Below are positions 23,583 to 31,833 of a stretch of DNA of 64,000 nucleotides, in pieces; positions within the stretch are counted from its first letter, which is position 1, and every line of letters begins with the position of its first letter. A model generated the notes under the pieces. The model saw only the letters and a list, made by a program, of their open reading frames with translations, made no database searches and was not told the DNA's origin. A program made the translations under genes and the position numbers. Source of the stretch: an uncultured Eubacterium sp. (GTDB taxonomy: Bacteria > Bacillota > Clostridia > Oscillospirales > Acutalibacteraceae); contig UQCC01000003.1 in the NCBI GenBank assembly GCA_900539325.1, positions 1 through 64,000 of the forward strand. Reading direction: 5' to 3'.

Positions 23583-24941
23583 ATGGCAGCACAAATCTGT
23601 GCCGTAATAATATTTGTGGTTATGTTTGCACTTATTATTATGGACAAAATTCCACGCCAGTGGGTAACATTGGGTTGCGGACTTGCAACTATTGTTATTG
23701 TATTTGGAATTTGTATGAAAAGTCCGAGTGCAATAATGGAAACGCTCAATGTCAAAAGCATATTCACACCTGAATTTTGGCATGTTTCGTCACAAGGCGG
23801 CGAAAGTTCGAGCGGCATTAACTGGGCTACAATCATTTTCATTGCAGGTATGATGGTAATGGTTGAAGGCATGGCAAAAGCAGGATTTTTCCGTTGGCTT
23901 TGCCTCACAATCGCAAAAGCGGTTAAGTACAAGGTTATGCCGATACTCGTAACATTTATGATTATGAGTGCCGTGCTTTCAATGTTCATTGACAGCATCA
24001 CCGTAATTCTTTTCCTTGCGGCTGTTACAGTAGAACTTTCACAGCTTCTCAAATTCAGTCCGGTTCCGATGGTACTTGCGGAAGTTTTCTGTGCAAACCT
24101 CGGCGGTTCCGCCACAATGTGCGGTGACCCGCCTAACATCATCATCGGTACTGCACTCGGCTACAGCTTTGCCGATTTCCTTACAAACACAGGTCTTATC
24201 GCAGGTATTTCACTTGTATTTATTGTTATTTTCTTCTATTTTTCATTTAAGAAAGAGCTTTCTGCCGCAAACGGTGAACCTGTTGACCCGGCAACTTTTC
24301 CTAACCCGGCAGACGCTATTGAAAACAAAAAGGACTTTATTGTAAGCACAATCATTTTCCTTATTGCTATTGTTCTCCTTGTAACGCATGCACAAACAGG
24401 ACTTACCGTTGCGTTTATCGGCGTGGTTATTGCGGCAATTACGCTCATCACTTCGTTTAAACACATCAAGTTTATTTTGAAAAAGATTGACTACAAAACA
24501 CTTTTGTTCTTTATCGGCTTGTTTATCGTAGTAGGCGGACTTGAACAAACAGGCGTTTTGAAGCTTATTGCAAACTTTATTGAAAAAATCTGCGGCGGCA
24601 ACTTCTTTGCAATGGTTCTCATCATTATGTGGATTTCGGCTGTTGCAAGTGCGTTTGTTGACAACATTCCGTTTGCTGCAACTATGGTTCCCGTTATTAA
24701 GAGCCTTGCGGCTACAACTCCGGGTGCAGAACTTGCAACCCTCGCATATTCACTTTCTGTCGGCACAGACATCGGCGGCAGTGCAACACCTATCGGTGCA
24801 TCGGCAAATGTTGTCGGCACATCCGTTGTTTCAAAGGCAGGACATCCTGTAGGCTGGGGCAAATATTGCAAATCGGCAATACCGGCTACGGCTATCGTTC
24901 TTATTATCGCTATGGTAGTTATTAAACTCAGGTATTTTTAA
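23583..24941 (+). CDS. ArsB/NhaD ion-transporter superfamily membrane protein
   Basis: A 452-residue protein with about eleven hydrophobic helices. The paired sequences GGSATMCGDPPNIIIGTALG and GGSATPIGASANVVGTS are the two reentrant substrate-site loops of the ion transporter superfamily that includes ArsB, NhaD and SLC13. It probably moves an anion or exchanges Na+ for H+; the substrate cannot be assigned. GAGGG precedes the start. The next gene, a cytidylate-kinase-like protein, follows after 12 bases, so they form an operon. Confidence 0.9.
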   Translation: MAAQICAVIIFVVMFALIIMDKIPRQWVTLGCGLATIVIVFGICMKSPSAIMETLNVKSIFTPEFWHVSSQGGESSSGINWATIIFIAGMMVMVEGMAKAGFFRWLCLTIAKAVKYKVMPILVTFMIMSAVLSMFIDSITVILFLAAVTVELSQLLKFSPVPMVLAEVFCANLGGSATMCGDPPNIIIGTALGYSFADFLTNTGLIAGISLVFIVIFFYFSFKKELSAANGEPVDPATFPNPADAIENKKDFIVSTIIFLIAIVLLVTHAQTGLTVAFIGVVIAAITLITSFKHIKFILKKIDYKTLLFFIGLFIVVGGLEQTGVLKLIANFIEKICGGNFFAMVLIIMWISAVASAFVDNIPFAATMVPVIKSLAATTPGAELATLAYSLSVGTDIGGSATPIGASANVVGTSVVSKAGHPVGWGKYCKSAIPATAIVLIIAMVVIKLRYF

Positions 24942-24953
24942 GGGGGATTTATT

Positions 24954-25547
24954 ATGGCAAAGCAATTCATAATTTCAATCGGTCGTGAATACGGCTCAGG
25001 CGGTCGTGTAATTGCCGAAGAATTGGCAAAAAGATACAATGTAAATCTTTACGGAAAAAACCTTTTGGACTTGGTTGCAAAAGAAAAAGACCTTAATCTT
25101 GACGAACTAAAAAAATACGATGAAAAGGCAAGAAACATTTGGCTTTCTCGCTCGGTTGACGGATTTTCAAATTCGCCTGAGGACACGGTTGCACAAATGC
25201 AGTTTGACTACCTCAAGGAGCGTGCAAATTCCGGCGAATCGTTTGTTGTTCTCGGCAGATGTGCAAGCTATGTTTTGCGTGAAAACAGCGGGCTTGTCAA
25301 GATTTTTGTAACCGGTGAAAAGGACGCAAAAATCAAGCGTATCGCTTCAATCGAAAAGCTTGGCTATGACGAAGCGGAAGCACTTATTGAAAAGCGTAAC
25401 AGAATAAGACGCAACTATCACAACTACTATTCAAAAGAAAAATGGGGCGATTCAAGGCATTACGATTTGATTGTTAATTCAAGCAAAATCGGAATTGACA
25501 ACGCCACAGATGTAATTGATGCGTACATCAAAAACATAATCGAATAA
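24954..25547 (+). CDS. Cytidylate kinase-like protein
   Basis: A 197-residue P-loop protein of the cytidylate-kinase-like family. The phosphate loop region is GREYGSGGRVIAEELAKR near the N-terminus, and RNRIRRNYHNYYSKEKWGD is the typical lid-and-base segment. Proteins of this group are frequently found beside transporters in Clostridia; their substrate is uncertain, and true CMP kinase (cmk) is longer and separate. A GGGGG site precedes ATG 24954. Co-transcribed with the ion transporter. Confidence 0.85.
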   Translation: MAKQFIISIGREYGSGGRVIAEELAKRYNVNLYGKNLLDLVAKEKDLNLDELKKYDEKARNIWLSRSVDGFSNSPEDTVAQMQFDYLKERANSGESFVVLGRCASYVLRENSGLVKIFVTGEKDAKIKRIASIEKLGYDEAEALIEKRNRIRRNYHNYYSKEKWGDSRHYDLIVNSSKIGIDNATDVIDAYIKNIIE

Positions 25548-25657
25548 ACGCTTATCATACAACCTCGTTGCAAACAAATCATAAAACACTTTGACAATCA
25601 ACTCAAAGGTAATTACAGTTAAGGATGTTTATTGAATACATAAACGGAAACAAAGGG

Positions 25658-26269
25658 ATGAACAAGAAATCAAAAACTTTCAAAATCATACTGTTATCGG
25701 CAGTCATATTGATTATTGCTTTGGTGGCAATTTTAGCTGTGCAAACTTCAAAAAACAGCAATGATGCAAAAGAGCCAAAGTACATTACCGTTGCCGATAT
25801 CAAAGTAATCAATAACGGTGAAGTAGATACATCCGCCATATTAGATGTTATATACGAAAACAATAAAGAATTTGACAAAAACAGCGTTAAAACAGTCTGT
25901 CACCAAACCACCGACCAAAATGATTACACAATTGACATAATTGAGATGTATGGTGATATTGAAACAAGTTCTTGCTACACCGCTTTTGTTGAAAATGGAA
26001 TTTTGACACAAATTGCTGACAATCATTACCCCGATTTCAAAAGTGGCAAGAAGCTGAACGCCAGCAAAAAGCTTTCAAAAAAAGATACGGAAAAAATTTT
26101 GAAAAAGCAAAGAGAAAAAGCTAAAAAAATCGGAGCCGTTAGAGTTTCAAATCAAGAATACAGATATTACTATGATTGCGAGAAAAAAGCGTTAAAGTTT
26201 ATTGTGCTGACCGATTATATCGCAGACGACGAAACGACAAATGTTTTAGAATACGAAAAAGAACTATAA
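25658..26269 (+). CDS. Membrane-anchored protein of unknown function
   Basis: A 203-residue protein with an N-terminal transmembrane anchor (about residues 9-29) and an exported lysine- and asparagine-rich domain. The frame begins at 25625, but ATG 25658 gives a normal basic-hydrophobic signal anchor; neither start has a well-spaced ribosome site. No family recognised. It is followed closely by a small membrane protein and a VanZ-domain protein, whose exported C-terminal part has a similar composition and a comparable NG-V/I-L-QI-DN pattern. Confidence 0.65.
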   Translation: MNKKSKTFKIILLSAVILIIALVAILAVQTSKNSNDAKEPKYITVADIKVINNGEVDTSAILDVIYENNKEFDKNSVKTVCHQTTDQNDYTIDIIEMYGDIETSSCYTAFVENGILTQIADNHYPDFKSGKKLNASKKLSKKDTEKILKKQREKAKKIGAVRVSNQEYRYYYDCEKKALKFIVLTDYIADDETTNVLEYEKEL

Positions 26270-26297
26270 ACAAAATTATTTTTAGGATGTGATTCCA

Positions 26298-26525
26298 ATG
26301 CCAAAAGCCATCAAATACGCTTTAATCATAATAAGCAGTATTATCGCTGTTGGGTACATAGTTTATATTTGCCTGACCTACAATGATATGCTGACAGCTG
26401 TACCGCTGAGAATGTTTATTGAAATCATAGTTTTTGTTTGGTTAGTTTTTAATGCAATAGTTTTGTTGATAAGTAAAATTATCAAAAAGGTCAAAGATAA
26501 GCGTAATAAAAATAACATTTTGTAA
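26298..26525 (+). CDS. Small membrane protein with two helices
   Basis: A 75-residue protein with two predicted transmembrane helices (about residues 6-26 and 38-58) and a strongly basic C-terminus (KIIKKVKDKRNK) that should be cytoplasmic. ATG 26298 is preferred to the GTG at 26289; an AGGAT site lies just upstream. No family recognised. Part of the three-gene group 25658-27975. Confidence 0.65.
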   Translation: MPKAIKYALIIISSIIAVGYIVYICLTYNDMLTAVPLRMFIEIIVFVWLVFNAIVLLISKIIKKVKDKRNKNNIL

Positions 26526-26559
26526 AAAACTCTAACAAACAAATTCAACATTTATAATT

Positions 26560-27975
26560 ATGAGATTTGATATAATATTAGATTTACTGAAAAGATATTC
26601 CGTTTTTGCAATTATTGTTGTACTATGCTTGACAATACTATTTTTATTTGGCTATTTTGTAATTTACAAAAGGCTAATGCACGGTGATAAAAAGCTCAAC
26701 AAAAAGAACATATTGCTTGCTATTATCGGTTTATTCTATCTGCTTGTGGTTTTTTGTGCGGTATTTATGAACCGAAACAATGTTACAAATTACAGTGTTC
26801 AGAACCTGTTTTCAAGCTATAAATCGGCATGGTATACCTGCTCGGCACAGGCTTGGCGAAACATTGTTTTAAATATCCTGCTTTTTGTTCCGTTCGGTAT
26901 ACTGCTTCCACTTTTGAGCAAAAAGACAGACAAGCCGTATTTTGTTATACCTATAGGTGCGGCTTCCTCACTTATTATTGAAGCTATACAATATATTTTC
27001 AAAATCGGTATTTTTGAATTTGACGATGTACTGAACAACACGGTTGGCGTTATATTAGGATATTGTGTATACCGGCTTTTTTCCGCAATAAAAAATAAAG
27101 CCGTAACTCCTAAAAAAGTAATCATCTGCCTTTTGCCGTTTTTGATTGTAATAGGAACATTTTCAAGCATATATGCCACATATCGAATTCAACCTTATGG
27201 CAATTTGTATGTTTCCGATTACGAAAAGCACAATATGAAAAACACAAAAATCATTTGTGACACGGCAATTTCGGATAAGAGCACAACGAAAAATATATAC
27301 CGTGCAAAAGAATATACAATTAGCGATGCAATAAAACAAGCTAAATGCTATTTTCAAAAAAGCAACATTGAGGTTGATTACAAATCATATGTAATAGAAA
27401 ATGATACGCTTAAACTTAATTCCGTAGACGGCAAATATCATTTTTCAATGGATTTAACAAATGGAACTTACAATTTTCAAAACGAAGATCTTTTTCAAGT
27501 ATACACAAACGAAGTGCCCGACACATCATACACGGAAGATGAAATCAGAAATATACTTAAAGAATATTCCGTATTTCCGCCTGTTAATTCCGAACTTACC
27601 GTAAATGAAAATTCATACTATGAATTCAGCCATACAGTCAGCGAAAACGACAAATCATTTTGTAACGGCACAATTTACTGCTATTTGTTTAATGGTGATG
27701 TTTTAGGTCAAATTGACAACAATATGGTTGATTTGGACAAATGTGCTACCGAAAGCATTATGAGCAAAAAAGAAGTTATAAATTTGATTAAGCAGGGCAA
27801 ATTCTGCTCGGGTGAATTTGATTTTGAAAACAGTACTATTCAAATTAACAGTATAGAATTAACATATCTAAGTGATTCTAAAAATTATTATCAACCAATA
27901 TATTACATCAAAGCAAGCCTTACAAACAGTAAAGTTCAAGAAATCGAGCTGTTCATTCCAGCATTAAAAAAATAA
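26560..27975 (+). CDS. VanZ-domain membrane protein with a large exported C-terminal part
   Basis: A 471-residue protein. The first 200 residues hold about five helices with the VanZ signature: NILLFVPFGILLP, then EAIQYIF and FDDVLNNTVGVILGY. VanZ-like proteins are associated with teicoplanin resistance and envelope homeostasis, and their biochemistry is poorly defined. After another helix at about residues 186-206, the remaining 260 residues are hydrophilic and exported, with no family recognised. No Shine-Dalgarno sequence is visible before the ATG. Preceded by two small membrane-protein genes. Confidence 0.8.
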   Translation: MRFDIILDLLKRYSVFAIIVVLCLTILFLFGYFVIYKRLMHGDKKLNKKNILLAIIGLFYLLVVFCAVFMNRNNVTNYSVQNLFSSYKSAWYTCSAQAWRNIVLNILLFVPFGILLPLLSKKTDKPYFVIPIGAASSLIIEAIQYIFKIGIFEFDDVLNNTVGVILGYCVYRLFSAIKNKAVTPKKVIICLLPFLIVIGTFSSIYATYRIQPYGNLYVSDYEKHNMKNTKIICDTAISDKSTTKNIYRAKEYTISDAIKQAKCYFQKSNIEVDYKSYVIENDTLKLNSVDGKYHFSMDLTNGTYNFQNEDLFQVYTNEVPDTSYTEDEIRNILKEYSVFPPVNSELTVNENSYYEFSHTVSENDKSFCNGTIYCYLFNGDVLGQIDNNMVDLDKCATESIMSKKEVINLIKQGKFCSGEFDFENSTIQINSIELTYLSDSKNYYQPIYYIKASLTNSKVQEIELFIPALKK

Positions 27976-27996
27976 TTCTTATATATCTGCATATAA

Positions 27997-28038
27997 AAAA
28001 GTGCATTGGTACTTCACAATACCAACGCACTTTTATTT
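27997..28038 (-). terminator. Shared terminator between the VanZ gene and glgA
   Basis: Fifteen-base arms (27997-28011 and 28020-28034, one A-C mismatch) with flanking A-run and T-run, so usable in both directions between convergent genes. Confidence 0.82.
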
Positions 28039-28046
28039 TGTTTGTC

Positions 28047-29474
28047 TTAATCTTTAAGAAGTGATTTGTACATCTTGATGTACTCGTTTGCGGATTTGCC
28101 CCAAGACATATCACAGTTGAGTGCACGCTCAACAAGAGTTGGCCAATAATCCTTATTGTTATAAGCCTCTACGCCACGGTAGATTGCACCGAGCATATCG
28201 TATGCATCATATGTTTGGAAAGTAAATCCATTGCCCTCGCCGTCACCCGAATCGGTGATTGAGTCCTTAAGACCGCCCGTTTCACGAACGATAGGCACAG
28301 TGCCGTAGCGAAGTGCAACCATCTGCGAAAGACCGCAAGGCTCGCTCTTGCTCGGCATAAGGAACAAGTCTGCACCTGCATAAATCTTGCGTGCAAGGTC
28401 AGGAATAAATCCAATTGTTACGCCGACTTTGTCAGGATACTTGTCGTGGAGTTCTCTGAAGAAACTCTCGTACTGCCATTCGCCCGAACCGAGAACAACA
28501 TACTGAATGTCACGCTCCCAAAGGCTCTTTTCCATAACCTCACGAATAAGGTCAAGTCCCTTGTGGCCGACAAGACGGGATACGATACCGATAACCGGCA
28601 CATCATCTCTGACAGCAAGACCCATCTGCTCCTGAAGAGCCTTTTTGCACTCTGCCTTGCCCTTTTTCCAATTTTCGGCATTGTAGTTTGCAACAATGTT
28701 AGGGTCGGTTTCAGGGTTATAATTTTCGGTGTCGATACCGTTGAGAATACCGCAGAGTTTCCAGCTACGCTGATTAAGAATCGGGTCAAGACCGTATGAA
28801 TACCACGGGTCAAGAATTTCCTTTGCATAGGTCGGAGAAACAGTTGTCACCTTATTTGCACACTCGATACCTGCTTTCATAAAGTTAACAAGTCCATCGT
28901 ACAAAATAAGATTGTTATATTCAGGTGCAATGCCCAAAACATCGTTGAGAAGCTCATCGCCGTACTTGCCCTGATACTGAATGTTATGGATTGTGAAAAC
29001 AGTTTTGATGTTTTCATATCCCATTTGATTTGCATAATAGCAAGAATAATAAAGCGGTGTGAGAGCCGACTGCCAATCGTTGCAATGAATAATATCCGGC
29101 TTCCAATCAATGTGAGGAATAATCTCAAGAACGGCTCTTGAGAAGAAAGCGAATCTTTCCGCATCGTCATAGTGACCGTAAATTCCGTCACGCTTAAAAT
29201 AATACTGATTGTCAAGGAAGTAATAAATTACTCCGTTATGCTTTGCTTCAAAAATACCGCAATACTGTCTACGCCACGAAACAGGAACGGAAATCGATGT
29301 AATAAACTTCATTTTATCCTTATATTCCTGCTTGATTGAATCATAAAGAGGCATTACAACACGGCAACCGATAAGACGCTTGCGAAGTGCAACAGGCAGC
29401 GAGCCTGCAACATCTCCCAATCCTCCGGAAGCCATAAAAGGCAATGCTTCAGATGCAACATATAAAACCTTCAT
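28047..29474 (-). CDS. glgA: Glycogen synthase (ADP-glucose)
   Basis: A 475-residue GT5 glycogen synthase that adds glucose from ADP-glucose to alpha-1,4 chains. The N-terminal ADP-binding loop is EALPFMASGGLGDVAGSLP and the C-terminal active-site region is SKSEPCGLSQMVALRYGTVPIV. ATG 29474 has AGGGGG at 29482-29487; the longer frame would run into glgD. It overlaps nothing but begins 12 bases after the glgD stop. It is the last gene of the glgB-glgC-glgD-glgA operon. Confidence 0.96.
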   Translation of the reverse strand: MKVLYVASEALPFMASGGLGDVAGSLPVALRKRLIGCRVVMPLYDSIKQEYKDKMKFITSISVPVSWRRQYCGIFEAKHNGVIYYFLDNQYYFKRDGIYGHYDDAERFAFFSRAVLEIIPHIDWKPDIIHCNDWQSALTPLYYSCYYANQMGYENIKTVFTIHNIQYQGKYGDELLNDVLGIAPEYNNLILYDGLVNFMKAGIECANKVTTVSPTYAKEILDPWYSYGLDPILNQRSWKLCGILNGIDTENYNPETDPNIVANYNAENWKKGKAECKKALQEQMGLAVRDDVPVIGIVSRLVGHKGLDLIREVMEKSLWERDIQYVVLGSGEWQYESFFRELHDKYPDKVGVTIGFIPDLARKIYAGADLFLMPSKSEPCGLSQMVALRYGTVPIVRETGGLKDSITDSGDGEGNGFTFQTYDAYDMLGAIYRGVEAYNNKDYWPTLVERALNCDMSWGKSANEYIKMYKSLLKD

Positions 29475-29485
29475 TTGTATACCCC

Positions 29486-30607
29486 CTAAATCTTTGTACC
29501 CTTTGAAATGCAAACCGGATAATTAGCCGCACCGGAAAGCTCAACATCGGACTTAATATTGCAATCCTTGTCTGCAATTACATAATTGATTTTTACATTT
29601 TCGCCAATAACGGTGTCCTGCATAAGAATAGAATTCTTAACCACAGCACCCTCTTTAATTTTTACACCCTTGAAGAGAATACAATTTTCAACCGTACCCT
29701 TAACAACGCAACCGTCGGCAACAAGAGAATTCTTGACATCTGCCTCCATACCGTAAAGGGTTGGCATATCGTCACGCTCTTTTGTATAAATAGGGCGTTC
29801 TTTTGCAAAAAGCTTTTTCTTATTCTCTCTGTCAAGAATACTCATTGAAACATCATAATAGCTTTGAACACTGTCGATAGTGCCGACAAAGCAATCTGTT
29901 GCATCATAAGAATAAACTTTTTTGCTCTTAATGCTCTCAAGAAGAATATTGCGTTGGAACGAAATCTTGTTCTTTGAATGAGCGGCGGTCACCAATTCCT
30001 CAAGTAAATACTTTTTGATGAGCACAACATTTGTAGAATAAAAAGCAGTTTCAACATCAGGGTCGATAGAAGCCTCCAAAATTCTGCCGTCATCCGCAAC
30101 CTTGTCAAAAACAAGAACATTGCTGAATGAAACAGGCTTTTTAGCCTTAACGCCAACGATTGTAATATCTGCTTCGGACTTTTCGTGCGCATCAAACACC
30201 TTGGACAAGTCGATATTCAAGAGATTATAGCAATCCGACATCAACACATATTCCTGTGTTGAATGGTCAAGAAAGCCCATATTACCGTAAATAGCGTCAA
30301 TTCTGTTGCCCCACATGGTAACGGAATTGCTTGAATACGGCGGAAGAATATGCAAACCATCTGTTTTGCGTGACAAATCCCAAGGCTTGCCTGTGCCTAC
30401 ATGGTCCATGAGGGAATTAAAGTTTGCGTTTGTTACAACGCCTACATTTGTAACCGAGCTTTCTACCATATTGGAAAGCGGGAAATCAATAAGGCGGTAT
30501 CTTGCACAAAACGGAACAGAACCCATTGTTCTCAACTCTGTGAGCGATTCAAGAGTTTCTTCGTGAATATTTGCAAAAATCATACCGAGTACATTTTTTC
30601 CGTTCAT
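29486..30607 (-). CDS. glgD: GlgD, regulatory-type ADP-glucose pyrophosphorylase subunit
   Basis: A 373-residue homologue of GlgC. It keeps the RYRLIDFPLSNMVESS segment and the C-terminal left-handed beta-helix repeats, but the usual N-terminal GGxGxRL nucleotide loop is replaced by IFANIHEETL. That is the hallmark of GlgD, which in Firmicutes forms a heterotetramer with GlgC and raises its activity while being poorly active alone. It follows glgC with no gap (2 bases). Confidence 0.95.
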   Translation of the reverse strand: MNGKNVLGMIFANIHEETLESLTELRTMGSVPFCARYRLIDFPLSNMVESSVTNVGVVTNANFNSLMDHVGTGKPWDLSRKTDGLHILPPYSSNSVTMWGNRIDAIYGNMGFLDHSTQEYVLMSDCYNLLNIDLSKVFDAHEKSEADITIVGVKAKKPVSFSNVLVFDKVADDGRILEASIDPDVETAFYSTNVVLIKKYLLEELVTAAHSKNKISFQRNILLESIKSKKVYSYDATDCFVGTIDSVQSYYDVSMSILDRENKKKLFAKERPIYTKERDDMPTLYGMEADVKNSLVADGCVVKGTVENCILFKGVKIKEGAVVKNSILMQDTVIGENVKINYVIADKDCNIKSDVELSGAANYPVCISKGTKI

Positions 30608-30609
30608 AC

Positions 30610-31815
30610 TTATACCTCCTCCCCTGACGGAATCATATCTTTTGGTTCAACCTTTTTGCCCTTGGTAATTTTGGCATTTGAACCAACAACTGCAACGCCC
30701 CAAGTAGACGGGTCTTCCAAATTTTCAGGAATTGCACCAACCTGTGCATCTTCCTCAATAACTGCATCTTCGGCTACAATTGAATAATATACCTTTGCAC
30801 CTTTTTTGATTATTGCGCCCGGCATAATAACGGAAAATCTAACCTCTGCATCTTCCTCAACAGTTACCTTTGATGAAACAACCGAGTATTCAACCGTGCC
30901 GTCAATATCGCAACCCTCGGAAATCGAAGAATTTTCGATAGTTGCATTTTTGCCTATGTAATGAGGCGGTGCGTCAGGAGTTCTGCTGTAAATTCTCCAA
31001 GATGTATCGGAAAGGTCAAGGTCAACATTCGGATTGATAATGTCGAGATTTGCCTCCCAAAGAGAATCAATTGTGCCAACATCTTTCCAATAGCCCTTGA
31101 ACGGATAAGCAAACATACGCTGACCGTCTGCAAGCATATTAGGAATGATATTTTTACCGAAGTCGTTTGATGAATTTTCATCGGCTTCGTCCTCACAAAG
31201 ATACTTTCTGAGTTTATCCCATGAGAATACATAAACACCCATAGAAGCCTTATTTGACTTTGGCTCGGCAGGCTTTTCGGCAAATTCATAGATTTGGTCG
31301 TTATCGTCTGTTGCGAGAATACCGAAGCGAGAAGCCTCTTCCCACGGAACTTCAAGAACTGCGATTGTGCAATCGGCATTGTTCTTTTTGTGGAACTCAA
31401 TCATCTTTGAATAATCCATCTTATAAATATGGTCGCCCGAAAGAACAACCACATACTTAGGGTCATACTTCTCGATAAAATTGATGTTTTGATAAATAGC
31501 ATTTGCTGTGCCCTTGTACCAAGAAGCACCGCCGATAGCCTCATACGGTGACAAAATGTGCACTCCGCCGTTGAGTCTGTCCAAATCCCACGGATGACCG
31601 TTGCCCAAATAATCATTGAGCACAAGCGGTTGATACTGTGTGAGAACACCAACCGTATAAATACCGCTGTTTACGCAGTTTGAAAGCGGAAAATCAATGA
31701 TTCGATAATTACCGCCGTACGGAACAGCAGGCTTTGCCACGCTTTTGGTAAGAACGCCTAAACGACTGCCCTGCCCGCCGGCAAGAAGCATAGCAACAAC
31801 TTCTGTTTTTGACAT
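30610..31815 (-). CDS. glgC: Glucose-1-phosphate adenylyltransferase
   Basis: A 401-residue catalytic ADP-glucose pyrophosphorylase: glucose-1-phosphate plus ATP gives ADP-glucose. The catalytic loop is LAGGQGSRLGVLT, the sugar-phosphate site includes FAEKPAEPKS and KGYWKDVGT, and the C-terminus is a beta-helix. This is the committed step of glycogen synthesis. It lies between glgB and glgD in one operon. Confidence 0.97.
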   Translation of the reverse strand: MSKTEVVAMLLAGGQGSRLGVLTKSVAKPAVPYGGNYRIIDFPLSNCVNSGIYTVGVLTQYQPLVLNDYLGNGHPWDLDRLNGGVHILSPYEAIGGASWYKGTANAIYQNINFIEKYDPKYVVVLSGDHIYKMDYSKMIEFHKKNNADCTIAVLEVPWEEASRFGILATDDNDQIYEFAEKPAEPKSNKASMGVYVFSWDKLRKYLCEDEADENSSNDFGKNIIPNMLADGQRMFAYPFKGYWKDVGTIDSLWEANLDIINPNVDLDLSDTSWRIYSRTPDAPPHYIGKNATIENSSISEGCDIDGTVEYSVVSSKVTVEEDAEVRFSVIMPGAIIKKGAKVYYSIVAEDAVIEEDAQVGAIPENLEDPSTWGVAVVGSNAKITKGKKVEPKDMIPSGEEV

Positions 31816-31833
31816 ACTGTAAATCCTCCTATA

